A program made the translations under genes and the position numbers. Shown here piece by piece: positions 24,120-32,638 of a stretch of DNA of 64,000 nucleotides. The notes beneath the pieces are model-generated. The model made no database searches. It was not told where the DNA came from and saw only the letters and a list, made by a program, of their open reading frames with translations. Positions within the stretch are counted from its first letter, which is position 1. Every line of letters starts with the position of its first letter. The stretch lies in contig JADZDR010000004.1 in the NCBI GenBank assembly GCA_020850945.1, forward strand, positions 54,072-118,071. Reading direction: 5' to 3'. The stretch comes from Acidimicrobiia bacterium. GTDB lineage: Bacteria; Actinomycetota; Acidimicrobiia; UBA2766.

Positions 24120-24458
24120 TCAGTCAGAGGTCGTGGACGCGGATTCGGTCGTGTCGAGGTCGAGGGCGGCGCGCAGGTCCGAGCGCTCTACTGCGGCCAC
24201 GCTCTCGGCGATCGCACCGGGCTCACCTGCTTGCAGCGTGGCTGCCGCCTCACGGGCCTGTGCGGCTTCCACTTCCTGCGACGTGGCGGGAGTCGTTTCG
24301 AGCCGTGACACCGTTGCCACGTTCTCGGCTTCGTCGGTCTCGATCTCGGACCAGGCCGTCTCCTCCGTCGGGCGGCGGCGCCAGACGACGATCGCCGTTC
24401 CCATCACGGCGAGGAGAGCGGCGAGGAACAGGTTGCGGGGACGGAGGATTCGGCGCAT
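24120..24458 (-). CDS. Small membrane-anchored hypothetical protein
   Basis: A 112-residue protein. A basic N-terminus (MRRILRPRN) is followed by one membrane segment, LFLAALLAVMGTAIVVW, and then a polar, Glu/Ala/Thr-rich tail that ends in a Ser/Thr/Asp stretch. The tail looks helical and exposed. The topology would be single-pass, tail direction uncertain. I recognise no family. It lies 108 bases downstream of the oxidase gene on the same strand and may belong to the glpD operon. Confidence 0.55.
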   Translation of the reverse strand: MRRILRPRNLFLAALLAVMGTAIVVWRRRPTEETAWSEIETDEAENVATVSRLETTPATSQEVEAAQAREAAATLQAGEPGAIAESVAAVERSDLRAALDLDTTESASTTSD

Positions 24459-24566
24459 CGGGTCACCTCTCGATCTGGCGTGCCTTCTCGTGTCTTCGGC
24501 TTGCCGGGGCCCCCGAGCATAGAGCCGTTTGCGAGGGGTGAGGTCAGGAGGCGGGCACGGCTGCCT

Positions 24567-26027
24567 TCAAGCGGGCCAGACGGGTCCGTCGAGGCCGAGC
24601 TTGCCGGGATTGAGGATCCCGTTGGGGTCGAGCGCGTGCTTCACGGCCGTGAGGACGTCGAAGCCGGCCCCGAGCTCCTCGCGCAGGAAACGAGCCCGTA
24701 CGAGGCCGATGCCGTGGTGGTGGCTGATCGTGCCGCCTCCCGCGCGGACCCGACTCATCGCCGTATCCCAGACCGACCGGTAGTAGGCGTCTTTGGCAGC
24801 TCTGTCGTCGCCCGGCACGCCCGCGAACGTGAAGTACACGCACCCTCCGCTCTTGTACGCATGCGAGGCATGCGCCGTGCAGATGAGAGTCGCGTCGACG
24901 CCGAGGACGGCCGCCTGTGTCTCTTCGTAGATCGCGGCGAGCTTCGACCAGGGTGCGGCGATCTCGATCGTGTCGACCACGATGCCTCGTTCCACGACCT
25001 CGTGCAGGGCCGAGACGTCGTTGCGGTGCTCGAGCCAGACGTCCACGAGTCCGCTGTCCTCGGGACTCACGGCGGCGCCGAACCCCGCCACGACCTCCTC
25101 CACGGCGGCGATCTCGAGCTCGACCTGGGCCGCATCCCCCTCGGAGAGGACGATCATCGCGTTGCGCGTGTCGCCTGTCCCGAAATGGCGGGCGGACTCC
25201 GGGCCGTCGTAGAGGCGCACGCATGCCGGTCGGGTTCCCGTGCGCATGATGCGCCGCATTGCCTCGAGCCCGTCGGCGAAGGTGTCGAAGGACCAGGCCC
25301 GCCTCGCGTCGGCCGCGGGTGCGGGCCAGAGCTTGAGCCATGCCGACGTGATGACGCCGAGCGTCCCCTCGGCGCCGACGAAGAGCCGCATCAGGTCCGG
25401 TCCAGTCGCCGCGCGGGGCTGAGGGTTCGTGCGCATGATGGAGCCGTTCGCAAGGGCGACCTCGAGGCCGAGGAGCATGTCCTCGATCTTGCCGTAGCGG
25501 TTGGAGAGCTGTCCCGCCCCGCGGCACGCGATCCATCCGCCCACGGTCGCGAGATCGAAGGACTGCGGGTAGTGCCCCACCGTCACACCCTCGGCCCGGA
25601 GGGTGTCCTCGAGGGGAGGGCCGAAGACTCCGGCCTCGACGTGCACCATGAGATCGGTCGAGTCCACCTCGATGATGCGGTCGAGCCTGCGCAGATCGAG
25701 GCTGATGCCCCCCCGCACGGGGAGAGAACCTCCGCAGACACCCGACCTGCCCGCGAAGGGGGTCACCGGGATCAGGGACGCGTTCGCCACGGCCAGGACC
25801 GAAGCCACCTCGTCGGCCGACCCGGGCCGGACCACGACCGCGGGCAGGCTCGGCTGATCACCGTCGGTCTGCCACACGATGCCGAGGGGCCACCAGTCGG
25901 CACCGGCCTCGCGCAGGTCGGTGTCGGCGGTCGTGACGTGGGTGGGGCCGACTGTCTCCTCGAGTCGACGCGTCACATCCTCGGGGATCGACTTGACGGC
26001 GTCCGCAGTCGTGACACGGACCTGCAT
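24567..26027 (-). CDS. FAD-linked oxidase, alkyl-DHAP synthase-like
   Basis: A 486-residue flavoprotein of the VAO/PCMH type. VVVRPGSADEVASVLAVAN near residues 65-83 and TPFAGRSGVCGGS near 89-101 form the FAD site, and RAATGPDLMRLFVGAEGTLGVIT near 205-227 is the second FAD segment. TISHHHGIGLVRARFL near 428-443 holds the His triplet characteristic of alkylglycerone-phosphate synthase, and LDPNGILNPGKLG ends the protein. The assignment suggests ether-lipid formation or oxidation of a glycerol-phosphate ether; glycolate-oxidase-like activity is an alternative. It has a GAGGAG ribosome site and starts 19 bases after glpD. Confidence 0.8.
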   Translation of the reverse strand: MQVRVTTADAVKSIPEDVTRRLEETVGPTHVTTADTDLREAGADWWPLGIVWQTDGDQPSLPAVVVRPGSADEVASVLAVANASLIPVTPFAGRSGVCGGSLPVRGGISLDLRRLDRIIEVDSTDLMVHVEAGVFGPPLEDTLRAEGVTVGHYPQSFDLATVGGWIACRGAGQLSNRYGKIEDMLLGLEVALANGSIMRTNPQPRAATGPDLMRLFVGAEGTLGVITSAWLKLWPAPAADARRAWSFDTFADGLEAMRRIMRTGTRPACVRLYDGPESARHFGTGDTRNAMIVLSEGDAAQVELEIAAVEEVVAGFGAAVSPEDSGLVDVWLEHRNDVSALHEVVERGIVVDTIEIAAPWSKLAAIYEETQAAVLGVDATLICTAHASHAYKSGGCVYFTFAGVPGDDRAAKDAYYRSVWDTAMSRVRAGGGTISHHHGIGLVRARFLREELGAGFDVLTAVKHALDPNGILNPGKLGLDGPVWPA

Positions 26028-26046
26028 GCGCTGCTCCTCTGCCTCG

Positions 26047-27693
26047 TCAGTGTTCGGTGCTCGTCACCCCTTCGGCGGTGAGCGTGGCCTGTACACGGGC
26101 TGTGTAGGCGGCTCTCTCGCCCTGCCGTCGAGGGTTGTCCCACGCGAGCTCGTCCCCCATGAGCCCCACGACATCGTCGAGCGCGCCCAGCCCCCGCGAG
26201 CGGTCCTCGAGAGAGAGGCGGATCCTCCTCTCGAGGACGTCCGCGACCGTGAGGGCCAGCTCCGCCCGCACGGCGTGGAGGACTTCGGCCCGGATGTATG
26301 GCAGGTCGGGGACGAGCCGCCGCCCGAGCTCGGGATCGGTGCGGGCGATCTCGGCGACCGTATCGGCGAGCGAACCGTGACGGCGCAGGAGGCTCTCCCA
26401 CACCTCCGCGTCGATTCCTGTGCCGGCCGGACACGCGCGGTCGGGGTCGAAGCCGACCGCACCGTCGAGCGGGAGGTCCTTCGTGAGCGATCGGCCCGCG
26501 GTCAGGTCGCGCTTCGCGATCAGCTCGTCGATCGTGTCCTGTGCCATGAGTCGGTAGGTCGTCAGCTTGCCGCCAGTGACGGTGACCATGCCGGGCGCCC
26601 CGTGGATGATCGCGTGGTTTCGCGAGAGGTCGGCGGTGCGTTCCGAGGTCGTTCCGGCGACGAGGGGACGCAGGCCCGCCCAGGTCGAGATGATGTCAGC
26701 CGGTCCCACGGGCCGCTCCAGCCACGTGTTCAGGGCAGTCAGGACGTAGTCGATGTCGTCGGGTGTCGCCTGCGGGTCGTCGAGAGGGCCGTCGTAGTCC
26801 GTGTCGGTCGTGCCGACCCAGGCGACACGGCCCCACGGCAGGATGAAGATCGAACGCCTGTCCTTGGGCACGGGGAGAATGACGGCACGCCTGTTCCCGA
26901 AGAGGTGGAGGGGCATGGCGACGTGGATCCCCTTGGCCGGCCGGAGGCTCTCGACGGCGGCACCTTCCTCCATGCTGCGCAGGTCGTCGGCCCAGACACC
27001 CGCCGCGTTCACGATCGCCTGCGTCCGGATCGTGAGGGGCTCCGCGCCGCCGAGCCGGTCGCTGACGTACAGGCCCGTGACGGCACCTGCCCCGTCCTTG
27101 GCGACACCCACCGCCGCCACGTGGCTCGCGACGTCGGCCCCGTAGAGAGACGCCGTCCGGGCCACGGTCATGGTGAGGCGGGCATCGTCCGTCTGGGCAT
27201 CGGGGTAGAAGAAGCCCTTGACGAGCCCGTCGCCCTTCAGGGTGGGCATCTCGGCGAGGACCTCCTCCGCGGATATGCCCTTGTGGAGCTTGCCGATTCG
27301 GAACCCGCCCGTGAGGTCGTACAGCCACAGACCCGCGTTGACCGCCTTCGCGTAGGCCCGTTTGCCCCACACGGGGATCATGAAGTCGAGGGGGCGGACG
27401 AGATGGGGCGCGTTGCGCAGGAGTCGCTGGCGTTCGGTGAGAGCTTCGTACACGAGCTTGAACTCGCGTGACTGCAGGTACCGCACCCCTCCGTGCACGA
27501 GCTTCGAGGAGCGCGACGAAGTACCCGACGCGAGGTCTTCCTTCTCGACGAGCGCGACGCGCAGGCCCCGCGAGGCCGCGTCGAGTGCAACCCCGGCGCC
27601 CGTGATGCCCCCACCGACCACGACCACGTCGTATGGTGTTGTCGCGAGGCGATCCAGGACGTCCGGTCTCGAGTGCGCCGAGAAGGCCGACAT
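26047..27693 (-). CDS. glpD: Glycerol-3-phosphate dehydrogenase (FAD)
   Basis: A 548-residue membrane-associated flavoenzyme that oxidises sn-glycerol-3-phosphate to DHAP, passing electrons to quinone. DVVVVGGGITGAGVALDAASRGL near residues 21-43 binds FAD; EKEDLASGTSSRSSKLVHGGVRYL is the glpD signature; GKLTTYRLMAQDTID marks the end of the oxidase domain, and a helical C-terminal domain follows. ATG at 27693 is chosen; an in-frame ATG at 27750 is possible, and neither has a good ribosome site. It is operonic with the alkyl-DHAP-synthase-like gene, which would share DHAP as substrate or product. Confidence 0.92.
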   Translation of the reverse strand: MSAFSAHSRPDVLDRLATTPYDVVVVGGGITGAGVALDAASRGLRVALVEKEDLASGTSSRSSKLVHGGVRYLQSREFKLVYEALTERQRLLRNAPHLVRPLDFMIPVWGKRAYAKAVNAGLWLYDLTGGFRIGKLHKGISAEEVLAEMPTLKGDGLVKGFFYPDAQTDDARLTMTVARTASLYGADVASHVAAVGVAKDGAGAVTGLYVSDRLGGAEPLTIRTQAIVNAAGVWADDLRSMEEGAAVESLRPAKGIHVAMPLHLFGNRRAVILPVPKDRRSIFILPWGRVAWVGTTDTDYDGPLDDPQATPDDIDYVLTALNTWLERPVGPADIISTWAGLRPLVAGTTSERTADLSRNHAIIHGAPGMVTVTGGKLTTYRLMAQDTIDELIAKRDLTAGRSLTKDLPLDGAVGFDPDRACPAGTGIDAEVWESLLRRHGSLADTVAEIARTDPELGRRLVPDLPYIRAEVLHAVRAELALTVADVLERRIRLSLEDRSRGLGALDDVVGLMGDELAWDNPRRQGERAAYTARVQATLTAEGVTSTEH

Positions 27694-27767
27694 GCTCGGA
27701 GAGTAGGTGGATCGGCGTCCGGCGCAGAAGTGGTAGTCGTCCTGCCCCATCGAATACCGAACGAGTC

Positions 27768-28544
27768 ATGAGCATCCGCGAAGATCCCCACGGCGACCGA
27801 GCCGAACCGGTCGACGAAGACGCCGAGGTCGAAGAAGCCGGTGCGGACACGCCGCCCCAGGGACACGGCGACCTGTCAGACGAGCTCTCCTCCCACCTCC
27901 TCGACAGACGGCGCCCGTGGATCCGGCCGATCACGAGACGTGACAGGCAGCGGCGCCGTGCCGCCTTCTACTGGGCGCTGCTCTATGTCCTCCTCATGGC
28001 GGGTGTGACCTCGATCGTCTCCTTCGTCCTCGTGCGTGGCTACCTCTGGCTCTGGCCAGGTCCCACCAACACCGGCGCCGGGGTGGCGACGCAGATCGTC
28101 CCCTGGGCCAGCGCAGGTGTCTATATCGCCTTCGCCGCGTATGTGACTCGAAGCTGGCCACGCACGGTCGGTTACGGGCTTCTCCTCGTGTCCCCGGTCG
28201 TGGTCGTGCTCTTCCTGAACGCGGGGACGAACGTCGCCTCGTGGTTGGTGGGATGGTTGCCCGGCGGCATGCAGGTCTACGGCCTTGCCGCCCTCCTGCC
28301 CTTCGCCGCCCTCGTCCTCCTCGGACGGGACTTCGTGCGCTGGCAGATGTGGATCGAGTTCCCCGACGACTGGTGTTGGGAGTGCGGTACCTCCCTCACG
28401 GAGGAGACCTGGCTCTACTGTCCGGGGTGCGCCAACGACCTCCAGGAACAGCGCCTGCACGCGGCACGTGAGTCCGCAGACACCACGCGCGATCGGGCGA
28501 AGACGGGAAGGCAGGCGGCGGACGAGGCGGCCGCCTCGGACTGA
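27768..28544 (+). CDS. Membrane protein with C-terminal zinc ribbon
   Basis: A 258-residue protein. An acidic N-terminal tail of about 50 residues is followed by a basic stretch (RRRPWIRPITRRDRQRRR), four hydrophobic membrane segments between residues 66 and 180, and a C-terminal cytosolic domain with a CxxC...CxxC zinc ribbon (CWECGTSLTEETWLYCPGC). The tail after the ribbon is helical and charged. No family recognised. The ribbon suggests a nucleic-acid or protein contact. Divergent from glpD and convergent with cluster A of the ABC transporters. Confidence 0.65.
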   Translation: MSIREDPHGDRAEPVDEDAEVEEAGADTPPQGHGDLSDELSSHLLDRRRPWIRPITRRDRQRRRAAFYWALLYVLLMAGVTSIVSFVLVRGYLWLWPGPTNTGAGVATQIVPWASAGVYIAFAAYVTRSWPRTVGYGLLLVSPVVVVLFLNAGTNVASWLVGWLPGGMQVYGLAALLPFAALVLLGRDFVRWQMWIEFPDDWCWECGTSLTEETWLYCPGCANDLQEQRLHAARESADTTRDRAKTGRQAADEAAASD

Positions 28545-28575
28545 CGCGGATGCGGCCAGAGGCGCGAGCCCCGAC

Positions 28576-29328
28576 TCAGGTTCGGTCCGAACCGAGGTAG
28601 GCCTCCACGAGCCGGCCACTCGACCGCAACTCGTCCGGCGTACCCCAGGCCACGAGCTGCCCACGGTCGAGGACGTACCCGCGATCCGCGATCGTGAGGG
28701 CGAGGTGGGCGAGCTGCTCGACGACGAGGATGCCCAGCCCCATGTCCGCCAGGGACCGCAACGTCTCGAAGAGCTGTTGCTGGATGATCGGGGCGAGCCC
28801 GAGCGACGGTTCGTCGAGCATGAGCATGCGCGGTCGGGCCATGAGGCCGCGTGCGATCGCGAGCATCTGCTGTTCACCGCCGGACAGGGTTCCGGCCGGC
28901 TGTCGCCTCCGTTCGGCAAGGCGGGGAAAGCGGTCGAACAGCTCGGCGATGTCGTCGCGCACGCTGCGGTCAGGCCGGCCCCGGCTGTGGGCACCGAGGA
29001 GCATGTTCGCCTCGACGCTCTGGTCGGGGAACACGAGACGCCCCTGCGGGATCTGGATGAGTCCGAGCCGCACGATCCGGGACGGTTTCATCCCCTGGAT
29101 CCAGTGGCCGCAGAACGCGACGCGCCCTGCCGCCATGGGCACGATGCCCGACACGGCCCTCAGGATCGTCGACTTCCCCGATCCGTTCGAGCCGAGGAGA
29201 GCGACGACCTCGCCGTTGCCGACCCACCCTGTGAACTCCTCGACGGCACGGACGGGACCGTAGTCCACCGTCATGTCGTGGAGCTCGAGGACCTGCACCG
29301 GTGCGGCCGGCGGGTGTGGGGCCGTCAC
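28576..29328 (-). CDS. livF: LIV-type ABC transporter ATP-binding protein (LivF), cluster A
   Basis: A 250-residue ATPase. Walker A is LLGSNGSGKSTI, the Q-loop segment is IQIPQGRLVFPDQSVEANMLLGA, the signature is LSGGEQQML and Walker B is LMLDEPSLGLAP; the motif order and length are those of LivF. The GTG start overlaps the preceding gene by four bases (GTGA) and has a GAGGTGA site. It would dimerise with the LivG half of the fused protein upstream and drive uptake of branched-chain amino acids or other small carboxylates or amides; LIV-type transporters have varied substrates. Confidence 0.9.
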   Translation of the reverse strand: MTAPHPPAAPVQVLELHDMTVDYGPVRAVEEFTGWVGNGEVVALLGSNGSGKSTILRAVSGIVPMAAGRVAFCGHWIQGMKPSRIVRLGLIQIPQGRLVFPDQSVEANMLLGAHSRGRPDRSVRDDIAELFDRFPRLAERRRQPAGTLSGGEQQMLAIARGLMARPRMLMLDEPSLGLAPIIQQQLFETLRSLADMGLGILVVEQLAHLALTIADRGYVLDRGQLVAWGTPDELRSSGRLVEAYLGSDRT

Positions 29329-31334
29329 GGGCTCACCTCTGGCGCACCGAGGTACACCTCGATCACCTCGGGAAGCCGCTGCACGTGCTGGGGTGGCCCC
29401 TCGGCGATCTTGCGACCCTGGTCGAGGACGGTCACGGTGTCGGCGAGGTCTGCGATCACGTCCTGGTGATGCTCGACGACGAGCAGCGTGAAGCCGGCGT
29501 CGCGCAAGGCGGAGAGGGCGTCGACCATCGCTCCGACCCATCTCGGGTTCAAGCCCGCCGCCGGCTCGTCCACGAGGAGAAGACTCGGGTGACGCGACGC
29601 CGCCCGGGCGAGCTCGAGCATCTTGCGCTGGCCGTAGGAGAGTGCCCCGGCGGGACGGTCCGCGAACTCGCCGAGACCCCAGGCTTCGAGGATCGTGAGG
29701 GCGTCCTCGGCATGTGCCTCGTCCTCTCTCCGCGCGCGGGGGAGACGCGCGAGTTGCACGAGCGTGCGCCGCTGCGACGCGTTCGCGACCATGCAGTTCT
29801 CGAGGGCGGTGAGGGAGTGGAAGAGGCGGATCTCCTGGAAGGTCCGTCCGATACCGAGTCTGGCCCGGGCGTGGGCGGGCAGATCCGTGATGTCGCGCCC
29901 CGCGAGGTGGACGCGACCGCTGTCCGGGGGAACGAGACCCGAGATGACGTCGAGAGCCGTGGACTTCCCGCTCCCGTTCGGTCCCATGAGGACATGGATC
30001 GACCCCTCACGCAGGTCGAAGGACAGGTCGTCGACAGCGCGGACGCCGCCGTAGGCCTTGCTCACCCCTACGCACTCGAGCAGGGGTGGCTCCTCGGCGA
30101 GGACGGGTCCGGCCGGGTGATCGATGCTCTGCAGGTGGCCGTGTCCCGTCATCTCGGTTCCGAACCTCACGACCGCGCGCGAGTCGGCCCCTGCATCCGA
30201 AGGCCGCAGGGATCCGAGGTCGCCCTCGGGTCCCATCTTGCGCCGTGCGGCCACGGCCACGAGGGTGTTGCCCGGATAGATCCAGGCGAGCCCCACAGCC
30301 TCGGCTCCGCGGCGGAGGAGCCCGCCGACGCCCATGGGCGCGAAGGCGAGGAACCCGAGGAAGACGAGACCGGTCAGGAGGGCCTGGTCGTCCTGGAACC
30401 AGCGCTGCCCCACGTAGACGAGCAGGATCATGGCGGCAGCGCCGAGCACGGGGCCGGCGACGGGCGCGGCGAGCCCGCCGATGATGAGGGCGACGACGTA
30501 GCGGAGTGACTCGACGACCGTGAAGTCCTCGGGGAAGACGGCCTCGTTGAAGGCCGCGAACATGGCGCCGCCGAGACCCGCGCAGCCCGCCGAGAAGAGG
30601 AACGCCCCGAGCTTCGCGGGGAACACGGCAATGCCGATGCTGGCCGCAGCCGCCTCGTCGTCGCGGATCGCGACGAGCTGGCGGCCCGTCTGACTCCAGA
30701 AGAAGTTGCGCGACAGGGCGACGACCGGAACCGCGATCGCGAGTGTGAAGAGGAAGTAGCCGCGATTCGAGCCGAGAGCGAGAGGTCCGATCACGGGCCG
30801 CGGCACGTCGAGGACGACGGCGCTGCCTCCCGGCACTCCGAGCACGCGGGGCATCGCCTCGAGGAGCTCGAGGACGATGAGCGCGAACGCGAGGGTGGCG
30901 AGCGCGAGGTACGCGCCTCGCAGGCGCAGTGACGGGGCGCCGATGAGGACACCGCCGACGAGGGCGAAGAAGACCGCGATGAGGGCAGTGAGGATCCAGG
31001 GCATCCCGGCCACGCCGGCCCATCCTGCTGTGTACGCACCTATCGTCACGAATGCGATGAGACCCTGGGAGACCTGGCCGTTCGCTCCCGTGAGCACGTT
31101 CAACCGGGCGAGGACCACGGCGTAGATGCAGCCGTACTGGATACCGAGCCTCAGGTAGTAGGGGTTGTCGCGGGTGAAGAGCGCATACGACGCGCATGCG
31201 GCGACGAGGACGAGGCCGAGCGGCCAGCGTCTGTGGAGGAGGAACTCGCTCGGTTCGACAAGGGGGCGTCGGCGCCCCTCGGCCGCCTTCGTGTCCTCCG
31301 GTTCGGGTGTCGTGTCGGTGGACGTGGCAGCCAT
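29325..31334 (-). CDS. LivM permease fused to LivG ATPase, cluster A
   Basis: A 669-residue fusion. Residues 1-35 are a soluble tail. Residues 36 to about 345 form the LivM permease, with NGQVSQGLIAFVTIGAYTAG as the family motif. A linker of about 60 residues leads to an ATPase: Walker A LMGPNGSGKSTA, signature LSYGQRKMLELA and Walker B LLLVDEPAAGLN, followed by the LivG-type VEHHQDVIADLADTVTVLDQG. Such permease-ATPase fusions occur in actinobacterial LIV systems. The gene overlaps livH by one base (TGATG) and livF by four. Confidence 0.9.
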   Translation of the reverse strand: MAATSTDTTPEPEDTKAAEGRRRPLVEPSEFLLHRRWPLGLVLVAACASYALFTRDNPYYLRLGIQYGCIYAVVLARLNVLTGANGQVSQGLIAFVTIGAYTAGWAGVAGMPWILTALIAVFFALVGGVLIGAPSLRLRGAYLALATLAFALIVLELLEAMPRVLGVPGGSAVVLDVPRPVIGPLALGSNRGYFLFTLAIAVPVVALSRNFFWSQTGRQLVAIRDDEAAAASIGIAVFPAKLGAFLFSAGCAGLGGAMFAAFNEAVFPEDFTVVESLRYVVALIIGGLAAPVAGPVLGAAAMILLVYVGQRWFQDDQALLTGLVFLGFLAFAPMGVGGLLRRGAEAVGLAWIYPGNTLVAVAARRKMGPEGDLGSLRPSDAGADSRAVVRFGTEMTGHGHLQSIDHPAGPVLAEEPPLLECVGVSKAYGGVRAVDDLSFDLREGSIHVLMGPNGSGKSTALDVISGLVPPDSGRVHLAGRDITDLPAHARARLGIGRTFQEIRLFHSLTALENCMVANASQRRTLVQLARLPRARREDEAHAEDALTILEAWGLGEFADRPAGALSYGQRKMLELARAASRHPSLLLVDEPAAGLNPRWVGAMVDALSALRDAGFTLLVVEHHQDVIADLADTVTVLDQGRKIAEGPPQHVQRLPEVIEVYLGAPEVSP

Positions 31335-32404
31335 CAGACCTTCTCCACCGCGCGACCGCCGAACAGCCCCTGGGGCCGCAGGACGAGGAGGGCTATGAGG
31401 AGGCTCATCACGATCGCGTTGCGCAGCGAGAGCAGGGGGACCGCACCTTCGCCCCCGAGGCGGGAGATCTCGTCGAGGAGGCGACCGAGGCCGATCTCGA
31501 GGGCTCCGAGGACGAGCCCGCCGAGTGCCGCACCCCGTACCGAGTCGATGCCGCCGAGGAGCGCGGCCGTGAGGGCGATGATCGTGAACGTCGGCCCCGA
31601 TGTCGGCTTCGCGAACGTGAGCGGCGTGACGAGGAGGCCGGCGACGACTGCCGAGGCGGCGGCCAGGGCGAATGCCCCGTAGACGACCCGGCGTACGTCT
31701 ATCCCCATGAGGGCGGACGCCTCCTTGTTCGCGGCGACGGCCTTCATCGCCCGTCCGAAGCGCGTGCGGCTCTCGATGACGTCGAGGCCGATCACGACGA
31801 CGATGGCGCAGGCTGCCGTCGCCACGTACTCACCGGCGATCACGACGCTGCCCAGCCGAATCGTCCCGAACGAGGAGAAGAGGCCGGGGATGAGCTGCTG
31901 GTCCTCGGACGAGCCGATCAGTGCCACGAGGCCCTCCTGCAGGACGACGGCGAAGGCGATCGTGCCCAGGATCCAGCCGAGAGAGCCGCCGAGGCCGCGC
32001 ACGCTGGTACGCCTCAGGGCCCATGCCGCGACGGCGGCGGCGGGGGCGCCGAGGATCCACACGGCGGGGCCGCTCCGGCCTGCGAGTGCCGCGGTCACGA
32101 GGACGATGATGATCGCCGCCGTGACCCACGAAGCGCTCTCGACGGCGACGAGGTGGAGGACCATACCGATCGCGATCGTGACGCCGATCGCGACAGCCGC
32201 CGCGACCGGGTAGGGGAGGGGGCGGATGGGGTTCGTGTCGAGGACGTAGAAGACGAACACGCCCACGACCATGAGCTCGCCGTGCGCGAAGTTCAGCACG
32301 CGGCTCGTCCTGTAGACGATTGCGATCCCCATGGCGAGGAGCGCGTAGATCACGCCCTGAGTGACCATCTGCACGAGGATCTGAGCGAGGTCCGCCACCC
32401 GCAC
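31334..32404 (-). CDS. livH: LivH-type permease, cluster A
   Basis: A 356-residue integral membrane permease. The N-terminal QGVIYALLAMGIAIVYRTSRVLNFAHGELMVVG is the LivH hallmark; GLLVTPLTFAKP and GGIDSVRGAALGGLVLG come near the end, closing with LRPQGLFGGRAVEKV. It is about 50 residues longer than E. coli LivH because of an added membrane region near residues 80-130. Start is GTG at 32404. It pairs with the LivM half of the fused protein. The binding protein gene lies upstream across the palindromic element. Confidence 0.88.
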   Translation of the reverse strand: MRVADLAQILVQMVTQGVIYALLAMGIAIVYRTSRVLNFAHGELMVVGVFVFYVLDTNPIRPLPYPVAAAVAIGVTIAIGMVLHLVAVESASWVTAAIIIVLVTAALAGRSGPAVWILGAPAAAVAAWALRRTSVRGLGGSLGWILGTIAFAVVLQEGLVALIGSSEDQQLIPGLFSSFGTIRLGSVVIAGEYVATAACAIVVVIGLDVIESRTRFGRAMKAVAANKEASALMGIDVRRVVYGAFALAAASAVVAGLLVTPLTFAKPTSGPTFTIIALTAALLGGIDSVRGAALGGLVLGALEIGLGRLLDEISRLGGEGAVPLLSLRNAIVMSLLIALLVLRPQGLFGGRAVEKV

Positions 32405-32524
32405 ATTCTGATGGCTGGCCTCCCGCCGAGACGAATGGCCGCTCTGATCGTGCTCACGTCCGGTGCGCAGGGGAGCCCCGGTCTCGACCGAGTACAGCGG
32501 GCCCCGTGTCCATCCCCCCGCCCC

Positions 32525-32610
32525 TTCTTGCGCGCGATGCGCGTTTTTGCGCGCGATGCGAACTCCGGCAGGCGCGAGTCGCGCGCAAGATGGCGGTTCG
32601 CGCGCAAGTT
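32525..32610. repeat. Interspersed palindromic element, copy 2
   Basis: Same plan as the element at 6235-6320: TTGCGCGCGA arms at 32528-32537 and 32547-32556, complementary TCGCGCGCAA-type arms at 32579-32589 and 32597-32608. It begins with the same TTCTTGCGCGCG. It separates the binding-protein gene from livH of cluster A and may adjust relative expression of the two. Confidence 0.7.
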
Positions 32611-32638
32611 GGGGTGGGCAGCCGCGGGAGGAATCGGC

